DNA from: Dasypus novemcinctus
Lineage: Eukaryota > Chordata > Mammalia > Cingulata > Dasypodidae
Length of the DNA stretch: 64,000 bases
NCBI RefSeq assembly: GCF_030445035.2
Contig: NC_080701.1
Location: forward strand, 11,126,739-11,190,738
Direction of reading: 5' to 3'
In this document: positions 1 through 9,726 of the stretch, piece by piece
How the letters are laid out: every line of letters begins with the position of its first letter
Numbering within the stretch: the first letter of the stretch is position 1
Translations under genes and position numbers: made by a program
Notes under the pieces: model-generated
Told to the model about the DNA's origin: nothing
Databases searched by the model: none
What the model saw: the letters and a program-made list of their open reading frames with translations, nothing else

Positions 1-1270
1 ATGGATGCCATTCTCCTGCTCTCAGTTGTAGGTCCTCTCAGTTCCCTTGTGTGGTGGTTGACCATCTTCACCTCCCTGTTAGCTGACCTGCATAAGTCCA
101 ACGAACCAGAGAGTAGGAGTCGCCACTCTGCTGAGGCTCAGGGCCCAGCTGGCACATGCACAGTCCAGAGATTCAAGTCTCCTGAGCATACACCATCCCT
201 AGCACCAACCACAGGTTCAGTAAAAGTGACAGAAGAGACATGTGTAGGAAGGTCCCATCTGAGTTCAGCTCTATCACACTCAGGGACACAAATTCTAAAG
301 TAGGGCCCACTGACATGGTACTGAGCTCCAGAGCCATCTGTCATGACCACATCTCTGTGGGCCTCCGTAGCCCTCCGGAGAACCAGTACCTGGGCTTGTA
401 TCCACTTTGGCTGTTTCTGGGGTCCTCCTGAAGAGTGCGTAAGCGTGACCCCTCTTATGACCTCCTGACTCTTTTTTGAAGACTCTTAGCCATTTAAACT
501 CATTTGACTTTGCCACTTCCCTCTTTTATTCAAAGTCAAAAAGCAGTTTTTAACACCTGATCCTACATGTGGGCTGGGATCTTCTGCTGGTCTGACTTGA
601 CCCTTTTCTTCAAGGACTCTTTCTAGTTACATCACCAGTTGGTGCAGAAAAGCACTTCTAACCCCTTGATGACAGAGCTCGAGAGTCAATAGATCCTTTT
701 GCCGTGAACAGGAAAAAAAAAGGGAGCGAGGGTCAGCCGGGGCCTGATGGCTACGTGTACCTCAGGACCAACGGGGTGTCAGGGCGGGACATTGGGTCCT
801 CTGTGCCTGAGGGTTCCGGAGCCCCAAGGAGAAAGTGTCTAGAGTCTGGAAGTTGATGGGTTTCTGCAGAGCAAGACTGTCTTATACACGAGAGGGAGGA
901 TGTCGCCATGAGTCCCTGGGGCGTCGGGCTCTCCCTGCGGTCAGAGGGGCTGGAGTCTGTGCTGGGACACCGCCTGGCAGCCGGCTCCTCCTATCGGGCC
1001 CACCTCCTTCCAATGCTATTCCCTAACAGCCTGGGGTGAGGGGTTATTGCGTTATGCTAGCATTTCCTCCCGACCGTTAAACTATCAACGAGTCATTTAA
1101 AACGGAGCCCTGTCAATGGGCCATATATAGTTCCCTTTAACATTTTCTTATTGTCTCGCATTTAGGATGCTTCCCTATCATGCCTTTATAAATTGAGCTG
1201 TAATTTTAAAAAATCTTTGTCCATAAGGCTTTTTCCACATTTAGAATACATTCCCACAAACGAATTCCTG
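1..1270. other. Unique sequence, no gene recognised
   Basis: The frame open from base 1 (100 codons) has no recognised domain. The A/T-rich part from about 1070 has a possible very old repeat. No splice-bounded exon can be supported. Confidence 0.5.
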
Positions 1271-1276
1271 AATGTT

Positions 1277-1705
1277 TTAAAGACTTTTAAAATCCCCCAG
1301 TGTAATTGTCGAGGCATCTATTTCTGCACTTTGTTTTTCCAGTGTTTGCCTCATGTTTTTTGAGGCTCCCTGGTTAGGTGCATAAATGTTTATGATTGTT
1401 CCTTCTTCTTGAACGATTACCTCTTTTATTAATACATAGTGTCTGTCTTTGTCTCTTACAATAGTTTTGCATTTAAAATCTATTTTGTCTGATATTGCTA
1501 TAGCTACTCCTGCCCTTTTTTGGTTATTATTTGCTTGTAAAATTGTTTTCCAACCATTCACTTGCAGCCTCCTTGAATCGCTGGGTCTAAGGTGGCTTTC
1601 TTGCAGAGAGCATATAAGTGGGTCATGTTTCCTTATCCGTTCTACCAGTCGTTGTCTCTTGACTGGTGAGTTTAGTCTATTAACATTCAATGCTATTACA
1701 ATCAT
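1277..1705 (-). pseudogene. L1 ORF2 endonuclease fragment
   Basis: The 142-codon frame is the N-terminus of an L1 ORF2 protein, the apurinic-endonuclease-like domain that nicks target DNA. The active-site Asn context LNVNRLNSP, the catalytic Glu in LQESH, the YAPN-type motif (IYAPNQG) and the Asp of LGDF are all visible. The Asn that normally follows GDF is replaced by Lys, and the frame ends a few residues later. No reverse transcriptase domain follows, so this is a dead fragment. Confidence 0.85.
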
Positions 1706-2147
1706 GAATTACTTGAATTAGCCATATTTTCTTTGGGTTTATGTATGTTATATATTGTTTTTATTTCTCTTTTTGTCTTTTTAGTTGTTCTTACACTTTT
1801 GTCCATCTCTCTGTCTCCTGTTTTTTCCTTTCAACCTGTAGAGCGCCCTTTAGGATTTCTTAAAGTGCAGGTTTCTTATTAATATACTCTGCGGTCACCC
1901 CTCGGGCTGAAGTGTGGTTTGCTGGCCTGGCGGGGGAGCAGCCGCGGCAGGCCAAGCCGCTGCCCCCATAATAGGGTGGCTGGTCGGACTCACCGCCACC
2001 CCTGAAGGGAGCTTGGCATGGGCGCAGAGTGCCCTCGGGTCTCCCCTTCTCGGCAGCCATGCTTCCACGGCCGCCCCTCCTCCCGGATGGCGCCACACGA
2101 TGCCTGTGGGGCAGCACCCTTCTTCTTCTTTCTCCCTGCGCAGGCGC

Positions 2148-2290
2148 AGGGCGGAAAATTCCAGTCTGCCCTTTTCCCCTCCCCCGACAGCAGCAACAGC
2201 CAGGCGTGGGAGGAGAAATCCAGTCTGCCCTTTTCACTCCCCCCGACAGCAGCAACAGCCAGGCGTGGGCGGGAAAATCCAGTCTGCCCT
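2148..2290 (+). repeat. 59-bp tandem repeat in the LTR U3
   Basis: The segment cagtctgccc recurs at 2162, 2221 and 2280, giving a 59-bp unit with about 2.4 copies. Each unit also carries gacagcagcaacagccaggc. The third copy is partial. Confidence 0.8.
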
Positions 2291-2297
2291 CCACCCC

Positions 2298-2380
2298 AGC
2301 AACAGCAGCCACCAATCCCTAAACCCTGCCCCTTCCCCCAGCAACAGCAACAGCCAATCCCTAACCACCACCCCTCCCCC
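2298..2380 (+). repeat. About 41-bp tandem repeat in the LTR U3
   Basis: Two units start with cagcaacag at 2298 and 2339 and each contains ccaatccctaa. They lie between the 59-bp array and the CCAAT/TATA region. Confidence 0.6.
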
Positions 2381-2461
2381 ATCCAGCACCGCCCACTGAC
2401 CTTTCTCTGGCAACCAATCAGAACAGGGCATGGCTTCGACCAATCAGCCTTCCCCAGCCCC

Positions 2462-2490
2462 TATAAAACTGTTGCCTCTCCCTCAATAAA
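2462..2490 (+). promoter_or_regulatory. LTR core promoter and polyadenylation signal
   Basis: A TATA box (tataaaac, 2462-2469) is followed at 2485-2490 by AATAAA. Two CCAAT motifs lie within 50 bp upstream. This is the expected LTR core; activity is unknown. Confidence 0.6.
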
Positions 2491-2698
2491 GTGGACTTGC
2501 GTGTTTACCTTGTCTCCGCGGTAGTTCTTCTGCCGTGCGCCCTCCATTCCTGAGAGCCCCCGACAAGGGCCTGGCCTCCCTTGTCCCCAGTTCGTCGCCT
2601 GCTTCTCTGGGCGACCCCTTCGTCGCCGGCTTCACCGGGCGACCCCGTCAGCCAAACCGCGCAACCCCTTGTGAGACCAATCCCTCGTCTGCTGCCAG

Positions 2699-2790
2699 AC
2701 CGACCCCTCGTCCCAAATGGGACCGACCCTTCGTCCCAAGCAGGACCGACCCCTCGTCCAGAGCTGGACCGACCCCTTGTCCGCAGCCAG
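2699..2790 (+). repeat. 23-bp tandem repeat in the LTR U5
   Basis: The motif accgaccc recurs at 2699, 2722, 2745 and 2768, an exact 23-bp spacing over four copies. Each unit continues with a variant of ctcgtcc. The unit is not a multiple of three, so it is not a coding repeat. Confidence 0.8.
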
Positions 2791-2852
2791 ACCCCACCTC
2801 TACCAACCGAGCAAACCGTCGCAATACTCTCTTAGATTCTGTTTGTGAATAT

Positions 2853-3269
2853 ATGTTTTTTCTTTTTTTTATTTATTTCTCTCTTCTTCCCCCACCCCTC
2901 CCCCCCAATTGTCTACTCTCTGTGTCCATTCGCTGTGTGTTCTTCTGTGTCCGCTTCTATCCTTATCAGCGGCACCGGGAATCTGTGTTTCTTATTGTTG
3001 CGTCATCTTGTGTCAGCTCTCCGTGTGTGAGGCGCCATTCTTGGGCAGGCTGCACTTTCTTTCACTCTGGGCAGCTCTCCTTATGGGGCACACTCCTTGT
3101 GCATGGGGCTCCCCTACACAGGGGACACCCCTGTGTGGCAAGACACTCCTTGAGAGCATCAGCACTGCACATGGGCCAGCTCCACATGGGTCATGGAGGC
3201 CCGGGGTTTGAACTGCGGACCTCCCATGTGGTAGGCAGATGCCCTATTCATTGGGCCAAGTCTGCTTCC
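2853..3269 (-). repeat. DAS SINE (armadillo tRNA-derived), full length
   Basis: The plus strand shows the reverse complement: T-rich tail on the left, C/T-rich stretch, and the tRNA-like head at the right end (gggccaagtctgcttccc). It is flanked by a near-perfect 14-bp duplication, ctgtttgtgaatat (2839-2852) and ctgtctgtgaatat (3270-3283). It lies within L1 ORF1. Confidence 0.9.
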
Positions 3270-3302
3270 CTGTCTGTGAATATTTTGAACTCTCCCTCAT
3301 TT

Positions 3303-4111
3303 TTAAATTCCAGTTTTGCTGGTTAGAGAATTCTTGGCTGGAAGTATTTTTCTTTTAAATACATACCACTGCTTTCTTGCCTCCATTGTTTCAGATGAGA
3401 AATCAGCGTTTGATCTTATTGTGCTTCCCTTGTATGTGATGGTTCTCTTTTCTCTTGCTGCATTCAGTATTCTCTCATTGTCTTGAGTATTGGACAATTT
3501 GACAAGTATGTCTTAGAGTAGGCTTGCTGGGATTTATGCTGTTTTGGGATGCGCTGTTTTTCTTGGACATGTACATCCATCTCGGGTTGGGAAGTCTTCA
3601 GCCATTATTTCCTCCAACACGCCTTCTGTCCCCTTTCCCTTCTCTTCTTCCTCTGGGATGCCCATAATGCATATATTTTTGCTTTTCATGTTGTTGTTCA
3701 AGTCCCTGAGTTCCTGCTGGATTTTTTCTATCTTTTTATCTATCTGTTCTATTACCTGTTTGATTTCAGATGTACTGTCTTGCACATCACTAATTCTTTC
3801 CTCTGCCTGTTCAAATCTGCTGTTGTGTGCTTTCAGTGTATTTTTGATTTCTTGGATTGTGCCATTCATCACCATCATATCATTATCTTTTTAAATGTTA
3901 CAATTTCTTCAGCATGTTCTCCCAGTGTCTTCTTAATAGCCTTAATCTCTTCCTTCACTTCATTTAGTTGATTCATGATATTTGTTTCAACAGCTCTGAT
4001 TAGTTGTTCCATGTTCTGCATCTCCTTTTGGTTTTTAGTTTGTTCATTGGACTGGGCCATGTCTTCCTGTTTCTTAGGATGGCTTGTATTTTTTTGTTGG
4101 TATGTAGTCAT
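3303..4111 (-). pseudogene. L1 ORF1 remnant (RNA-binding chaperone protein), frameshifted and interrupted
   Basis: ORF1p binds L1 RNA and forms trimers through a coiled coil. Three consecutive frames cover it: 3875-4111 (78 codons, start and coiled-coil region), 3534-3878 (114 codons, coiled coil plus start of the RRM, with NICIMGIPE) and 3303-3497 (64 codons, C-terminal domain, with AAREKRTITYKG and FSSETMEARKQW). The frame shifts near 3876 and is lost between 3534 and 3497. Further C-terminal codons continue beyond the SINE and the LTR, at about 1889-1800 (NKKPAL then EILKGAL). It is non-functional. Confidence 0.85.
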
Positions 4112-4859
4112 CTGTTTATCTTGGTGTGTTGATTGGCTTCTCTCTTTGCTGTACGGTTTTATTTTGTTGTTTCTGAGTGTGGTAAGGTTTCACTTTGACA
4201 CTTTATTCCTCTTCTTCTATTTTCTTGCCATTGCTTGTGTTCCAGTTTGCTGTTTTGGCTTCCTCCTTTCTGTCCGCAGCTCTCCTGTTAGTTGTGAAGC
4301 AGTTTCCTGGTCTGCTGAACTCCAAAGCAGGTCACCAAGGCAGCCCTAGACTTCCTCCCAGTCGTTTCAGTAAGAGCTAAGCTTTATCTGTCTACCCACT
4401 TGACCCACAATCCCCTTTAAAGACTTTTGAGCACATATTCCAAATAATTTTCCAAAAGGGCTCTATTTCTAAAAGGTGATGTCCCAAAGTGCATTTTCCT
4501 CTGCTCCTTTGCCAGCTTTGAGTATTATCATTTGCTAATGTAGTAGCTAAAAAACACTCCCCTTGCTTTGATTTATATTTCTTTGATTACTCTTGAAGGT
4601 AAACATTTTTCCCCATGGGCCTGGTAGCAGTTTATTTCTTCTTTTTGTATACATTGCTCAGCTCTGGAATGTTCTTCCCCCATCAACTTCCAGCTGCAGA
4701 ATGAGGTCAAAGAATGCTGAGGCAGAGATGAACAATAGCTGCAAAGAAATTGACTTGTCAGTTAGAAGACCCAGCTTAGGGATCCAGTGACTCTTCAGGT
4801 CCATGCTTAGAACTATGCTGGTTAACTAGCTTGCAGTTTGCAAAACAAGGGGTAAATGT

Positions 4860-6045
4860 CTGTATTCATTCATTCATTCAACAACTCATTTTGAGTGCCT
4901 GTGACATACTGGGCACTGTTTCAGTGAAAAATAACAGGTAAAATCCCTCCCTTTGGGGTGTGCACAATCTTGTGAGGAGAGGCATAAGGAAAGCAAAGAT
5001 CATAACTCTGTGACTTAGTAAATGAGGAGGTCTAAGTGCCATGGAAAAAAGGCGAGGCAAGTAGGAGACTCTTGAGAGCACAGGGGGCTGGTACACGTGG
5101 CGATATTTACTAGGATGGTCAAGGAACACCTTACTGAGAAGGGAACTCTCTGCCATAACAAAGTACCACTGACTGTTGGGTGCAAACAACAGGAACTGGA
5201 GGCTAGAAGTCCAAAGTCAAGGTGTCGACGGGGCCGGGCTCCCTCTGAGGTCTATGGTGAAGAAGTTCCAGGCCTTTCTCCTGACTCCTGGGCATCCTCG
5301 GCTTGTAGCCCTTCCACCTCTGCCTCCATCGCCATGTGGCCTTTCCCCCTCTCGTATCTGGGTCCAAATTTCCTCCCATAAGGACACCACTCCTTTTGGA
5401 TTAGAGCCCACCCTGGCCCGTTTAACAGCATGTTCGAAGGTCCCATTTCCAAATGAGGTCACACTCATGGACAGGAGTTTAGGGCACGCTCTTCATGGGA
5501 CACGCAGTTCAAGGCAGAACAGTGACTTTTGAGCAGCGACCTGAGAAAGGGGGGAGAGATGCCAAGCGATGGCCTGGGAGAGAGGGCTTCAGGCAGGGCC
5601 CCCACCAGGAAGGAGGCTCTGCGGCAGGAACGGGCCTGGCATGTTGGAAAAGCAACCAGGAAACCAGGGCTGTAAATGGAGTGAGCACGGGGAGCACCGG
5701 GGGGCTTGGGGTCGCGGCTGTGAAGGCTGGATGGACCTGGTCGGGCTTCGGGATCGCTGTAAGGGTGGCGCGAGGTGGGTGCCCTGGCGGGCTCCGGCCA
5801 AAGGAGCGACACGCTGTGCCTCACGTTGTAAAGGAATTTTTCTGCCTGGCTGCGGTGGGTCAAGAGCGGAAGCAGGGCAACTAGTGAGGAGACCGCTGCA
5901 GAAGCCCCGAGGGCTCGCCCTTGGCAATGGAAGGGGTGAGAAGTTTCTGGGAAAGCCAGAATCTGCTAGAATCCGGTAGAGTCAGCATGGATTGGATGTG
6001 AAGTGTGGAAAAGGCTGGAGCCACAGCCAGTGTTTCTTTCTAAGA
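4860..6045 (-). repeat. Ancient LINE-2, split by a MaLR-type LTR
   Basis: The plus strand opens with the antisense L2 3' end (attcattcattcaacaa, then a degenerate antisense L2 segment). L2-like sequence continues to about 5150 and resumes from about 5470 to 6045. The middle is the inserted LTR at 5152-5466. Recognition is by general similarity to the L2 consensus; boundaries are approximate. Confidence 0.6.
5152..5466 (-). repeat. ERVL-MaLR LTR (MLT1/MST-like), truncated
   Basis: The plus strand carries the antisense of a MaLR LTR: cataacaaagtaccactg, then ggaggctagaagtccaaagt, then aaggacaccactccttttgg and the segment ending near 5466. It is inserted in an L2. No clear duplication was found. 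Confidence 0.65.
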
Positions 6046-7084
6046 CCTCTTAGGCTACTCTTCAGAAAACGGTCCCCTAATTAAGGTTGCTGAACATTTC
6101 CAGGGCTAAAATTGGAAACACATTTGCTGAAGGAGCGAGCTCCGGTTTCGAAGGCCGTGAGCTCTAATTGCTGCCGTCAGAGCTCAGAAAGGGCGGTGCT
6201 TTTCCCCATTCTAATGGGATTTCAACAAAAGCAATAACTAGGTTATGGCATTTGACCCATTCTTTTATGACCTTAATATATTCCTGTTTAACTTTACTTA
6301 ATGGATTAAGATCAATATTTACCATCTTGGCAACCATCTGTTGAACTTAAACGGGATCCATGCCCGAAGGCTTCTGAACTCACCAACGCTTGAAATGATT
6401 GGATTCATCTTTTTTTTTTTTTTTCACTGAAATGATTTGATTTGATGTTTCTTATCGTGTTTGGGTTGTTAGGCTGACCGAAAGTGGGTGACCAATTAAA
6501 GGCAGAAAGAAATCAGATGCACGATTGATTACCTGTGACTATTGGCAGGTCTGGCCTCAGGCTGCGTTCAGGTGTAAGCCGTGGCTGTATAGTGCTAGCC
6601 ATGCTTTTTAAATGACGGGTGGATACATTTCAGGTATTCTATTTCTTTCTTTAAAATTTACAGAAAGAAAAGAGGGTCTTGCAGATGCCACTGCAAAGAC
6701 CGAAATATGTGAGATGGAGAAGCCAGGTGAGAGTCTCTGTGGTAGCTTTTTTTTTTTAGGGGACTTTGGAAATCACGTTACCCCAGTGATTTCTGCCAGG
6801 CTGCCAGAATAAGTGGGAGAGAAAGGTGACGTGAGAGAAGGTCCTGGAGGCCTAAGGTCACAGTCCCTCTCTGGCCATGTGGCATACGGCAGAACCTGGA
6901 GAACGTCCATGGTCTGCTAAAATGATGAGAGAAAATTGCTTTGTAAATCCTCAAGGATTTTAGTACTTAATAGGCCTCGATTGCTGATTTGGCTATAAAA
7001 TACATCATGCATACCTATAAAATATGTTATACCCAAAGATCAGGTATACATCCTTTTACCATCCTAAAATCTGTATTCACATTT
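6046..7084. other. Unique sequence, no gene recognised
   Basis: Apart from the T-tract with direct repeats at 6391-6442, nothing is recognised. A short frame at 6612-6812 lacks any domain. Confidence 0.5.
6391..6442. repeat. T-tract bracketed by a 15-bp direct repeat
   Basis: The sequence tgaaatgattggatt (6391-6405) and its one-mismatch copy tgaaatgatttgatt (6428-6442) bracket a run of 15 T (6410-6424). Little else lies between them. This looks like an insertion of an A-tail only, with target duplication, but could be local slippage. Confidence 0.5.
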
Positions 7085-7178
7085 TTGTTGTTGTTTTTAG
7101 AAGGTACTGGGGATTGAACCTGGGACCTCACATATGTGAAACAGGTGCTCAACCACTGACTACACCCACTCCTCTGTA
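7085..7178 (-). repeat. Old tRNA-derived SINE fragment
   Basis: It contains a degenerate tRNA-like head on the minus strand: ggggattgaacctgggacct, then caggtgctcaaccactga on the plus strand. It resembles an older xenarthran relative of the DAS SINE. Confidence 0.6.
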
Positions 7179-7339
7179 TTAAATTTTCTGGACATAAATA
7201 GTCCATTATTTTAGGGTTGTCATCTCACCTCTCCGTAAAGCTGTCCGTTATTAATATAGCAGCAGCATTTAACCTTCAACATATACACATGTATGCTCGC
7301 GTGCGCCATGTTGATGGTAGAAGGAGTACAGAAAGGGAA

Positions 7340-7500
7340 GAGGTGGATGAGATCTTAGAGATGACCCAGTCTAATTTCCTCCTTGTGAGTGGAGGAAGCT
7401 GGGATCCATGGCGCCATGTGATTGCCAAGATTACACAGCTAGTCAGAGCGATACCAGGTCCCGGCTCTCCCAGTTCTGTATTCTTTCCACCTCGTTTTGC
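7340..7500. repeat. MIR-like ancient SINE fragment
   Basis: The stretch has a MIR-type core (gattacacagctagtcagag) and flanks typical of diverged MIR. Orientation and ends are uncertain. Confidence 0.4.
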
Positions 7501-7774
7501 TTCTGTCGATCATGCACCCTGCGGCTTTTCTACACGTGTGAGCACGTATGCCACCCCTCCCCACAATGGTCTCCTTCCCCCAAACAAGTTTCCACCAAAC
7601 TTCCAACATTTCACTTAAAGCTTCACAGCAAAAAAAAAAGTGGAGGAAGCAGAGCACATACATTTTCAGAATTGCTTTTATCCTGAGCCATTTGTTTACT
7701 TTTTCTGAAATTCAAAACATTTTCCAGTTACCGATGGAATCTTATTAAATGCAATTGACCTCTGATGGTCTCGT

Positions 7775-8060
7775 TTTTTTCTTTAAACTTTTTATTTCAA
7801 AATATTTCCAAACTTACAAGACAGTTGCAAAAATAATATAACCCACCCACAGAAAACTCCAATATATCCCAGCCTGCCTGATTACCCGGATCCACCAATT
7901 TTAACATTTTGCCACATGTCTGTGTATCTAGCTGACCTGTTGTCTAAACATTTGAGAGTAGGTTGCATATACCATGCTCCTGGAACACATCAAGTGTACA
8001 ACGCACATTTTGTAAGAACAAAGATGTTGTAATGTAACCCACCTTAGGTGAGACTGCCTC
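7775..8060 (-). repeat. L1 3' UTR fragment (antisense), interrupted by a DAS SINE
   Basis: The sequence ctttttatttcaaaatattt and the following lines (ttttaacattttgccacat) match the antisense of old L1 3' ends. A DAS SINE inserted at 8061. The L1 may resume briefly after 8494. Confidence 0.55.
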
Positions 8061-8486
8061 TTTTTTTATCATTATTATTTCTTTATATCTTTCTCCTTCC
8101 CGCCTCCTCCCCCCCCCAGTTGTTTGCTCTCTCTGTGCATTCGCTGTGTATTCTTCTGTGTCTACTTGTATTCTTGTCAGTGGCACTGGGAAACTGCATC
8201 TTTATTTTTTTTGTTGCATCATCTTGCTGCGTCAGCTCTCCATGTGTGCGGCACCACTCCTGGATGGGCTGCACTTTTTTAACGCTGGGCAGCTCTCCTT
8301 AAGGGGCTCACTCCTTGCGCGTGGGGCTCCCTTACGTGGGGGACACCCCTGAGTGGCAGGGCACTCCTTGTGCGCATCAGCACTGCTCATGGGCCAGCTG
8401 CACACGGGTCAGGAAACCCTGGGTTTGAACACTGGACCTCCCATGTGGTAGGCAGATGCTCCTTCAGTTGAGCCAGATCCGCTTCC
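8061..8486 (-). repeat. DAS SINE, full length
   Basis: It has a tail, C/T-rich stretch and tRNA-like head in reverse orientation, ending gccagatccgcttcc. A 7-bp duplication, ctgcctc, flanks it at 8054-8060 and 8487-8493. Confidence 0.88.
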
Positions 8487-8493
8487 CTGCCTC

Positions 8494-9147
8494 ATTTTTA
8501 AGGAACATTTCTGCGAACTCCAACCAACGACACCCATTGCATCTCACGAGGCTACCCCACTCTGCAGCGATGCTATGGAAGGCAGGTTGGTTTTGTTCTA
8601 ATTTTTAACTGGGGCTCTGTGATGAAGGGTGAGTGGGGGTCAGTCCCAGACCGGGAGCCTTTCTTGAACCAGTCTAAGCAACCTCGGCCCTCGGCTCTAT
8701 CAGGTCTGTGTTTACGTGCCTTCCTAGGACTTATCACTGTCTGAATTCATTACGTTTTTGAAATTTCCCTGCTGACTTACCCTTTGTCTTTCTTTGTCCC
8801 TGCTGTAACGTCAGCGTCACGAAAGCTGGCCTGTGCACCTCCCCTGGACCCCCGGGCTCCCCCAGCAGCCAGCCGGGGGTTTGGCACATGGTGGGCACGC
8901 AAATATTCATTCAAGGACTAAATGGACTGTGGGGGCAGAGTAGAGGGTTCTCAAGGACTTAGGGCCCTATTATCAGATCGCGTCCCTAAGTGTAAACGTC
9001 ACTCTCCCCCGGCAGGGTAAATGAGGGCTCTTTCCTTTGTGTCCTCTCACAACCTGGTATTGTAACTCAGCAAGAAAGTCTGTGTTCCTACAATAAGCAA
9101 AATCTAAAAAAGGGCTCCTTTCATCTTAATTTACACTTCTTTGCTTC
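8494..9147. other. Mostly unique sequence
   Basis: A short L2-like piece may lie at 8860-8930 (ttggcacatggtgggcacgc). No gene is recognised. Confidence 0.45.
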
Positions 9148-9158
9148 GATGTATTTTA

Positions 9159-9273
9159 TTTTATATATTTTTTTAAGGATTTATTTTTTCGTTATTTCTC
9201 TCCCCTTCCCCTCACCCCCCCCCCCAGTTGTCTGCTCTCTGTGTCCATTTGCTGTGTGTGTTCTTCTGTTTTG
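9159..9273 (-). repeat. DAS SINE tail fragment (left half of a composite insertion)
   Basis: It holds only the A-rich tail and C/T-rich part of a DAS SINE, in reverse orientation, ending at gtgtgttcttctg. About 24 bp of non-SINE sequence follow before a second, complete copy. The pair shares one flanking duplication (9148-9158 and 9716-9726). Confidence 0.75.
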
Positions 9274-9296
9274 TAGTTTTTAATCAGTACACAGTC

Positions 9297-9714
9297 TTTT
9301 TTTTTTAAGATTTATTTTTTATTTATTTTTCTCCCCTTCCCCCGCCCTCCATTGCTGCTCTCTGTGTCTACCCACTGTGTGTTCTTCTGTGTCTGCTTGC
9401 ACCCTCGGTGGCACTGGGAAACTGCATCTCTTTTTTCTTGCATCATCTTGCTGCGTCACCTCTCCGTGTATGTGGCGCCACTCCTGGGCAGGCTGCACTT
9501 TCTTTTGCTCTGGGCGGCTCTCCTTACAGGGCACACTCCTTGTGTGTGGGGCTCCCCTTCACGGGGGACACCCCTGTGTGGCAGGGCACTCCTTGTCCAC
9601 ATCAGCACTGTGCATGGGCCAGCTCACCACATGGGTCAGGAGGCCCAGGGTTTGAACCCTGAACCTCCCATGTGGTAGGCGGATGCCCTAACCACTGGGC
9701 CAAGTCCGCTTCCC
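9297..9714 (-). repeat. DAS SINE, full length (right half of a composite insertion)
   Basis: This is a complete reverse-oriented copy ending gggccaagtccgcttccc. The sequence gatgtatttta follows it at 9716-9726, and the matching copy lies left of the preceding tail fragment at 9148-9158. Confidence 0.88.
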
Positions 9715-9726
9715 TGATGTATTTTA

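Larger units (their letters stand above)
1890..2823 (+). mobile_element. Solo LTR, class II (ERVK)-like, 934 bp
   Basis: The element begins TG and ends CA and is flanked by a 6-bp duplication, atactc, at 1884-1889 and 2824-2829. A 6-bp duplication is typical of class II endogenous retroviruses. CCAAT boxes lie near 2414 and 2440, a TATA box at 2462-2469 and AATAAA at 2485-2490. The very short TATA-to-AATAAA spacing implies a short R region, also class II-like. It holds three tandem arrays (see separate entries). There is no second LTR or internal region, so it is a solo LTR left by recombination. Placement in class II is inference. Confidence 0.7.
1277..4375 (-). mobile_element. LINE-1, 5' half (5' UTR part, ORF1, start of ORF2), interrupted by an LTR and a SINE
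   Basis: On the minus strand the order is ORF1 (from 4111), a short inter-ORF segment (about 1800-1706), then the ORF2 endonuclease start (1705-1277). A solo LTR (1890-2823) and a DAS SINE (2853-3269) have inserted into the ORF1 C-terminal part. Removing them joins the flanking ORF1 codons in a sensible order. Sequence 4112-4375 is probably 5' UTR. The element stops near the end of the endonuclease domain, and the rest of ORF2 and the 3' end are missing. That is unusual, because L1s are normally truncated at the 5' end. Confidence 0.85.

Noticed and set aside
1-303. Frame open from the first base, possibly the end of an exon
   Set aside because: The protein has no recognisable domain, and the start at base 1 is a coincidence of the window edge or unprovable.
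1860-2835. Long overlapping frames on both strands (up to 263 codons extending to 3326)
   Set aside because: They coincide with the GC-rich LTR and its tandem arrays. No domain is present, and the longest runs straight from the LTR into a SINE.
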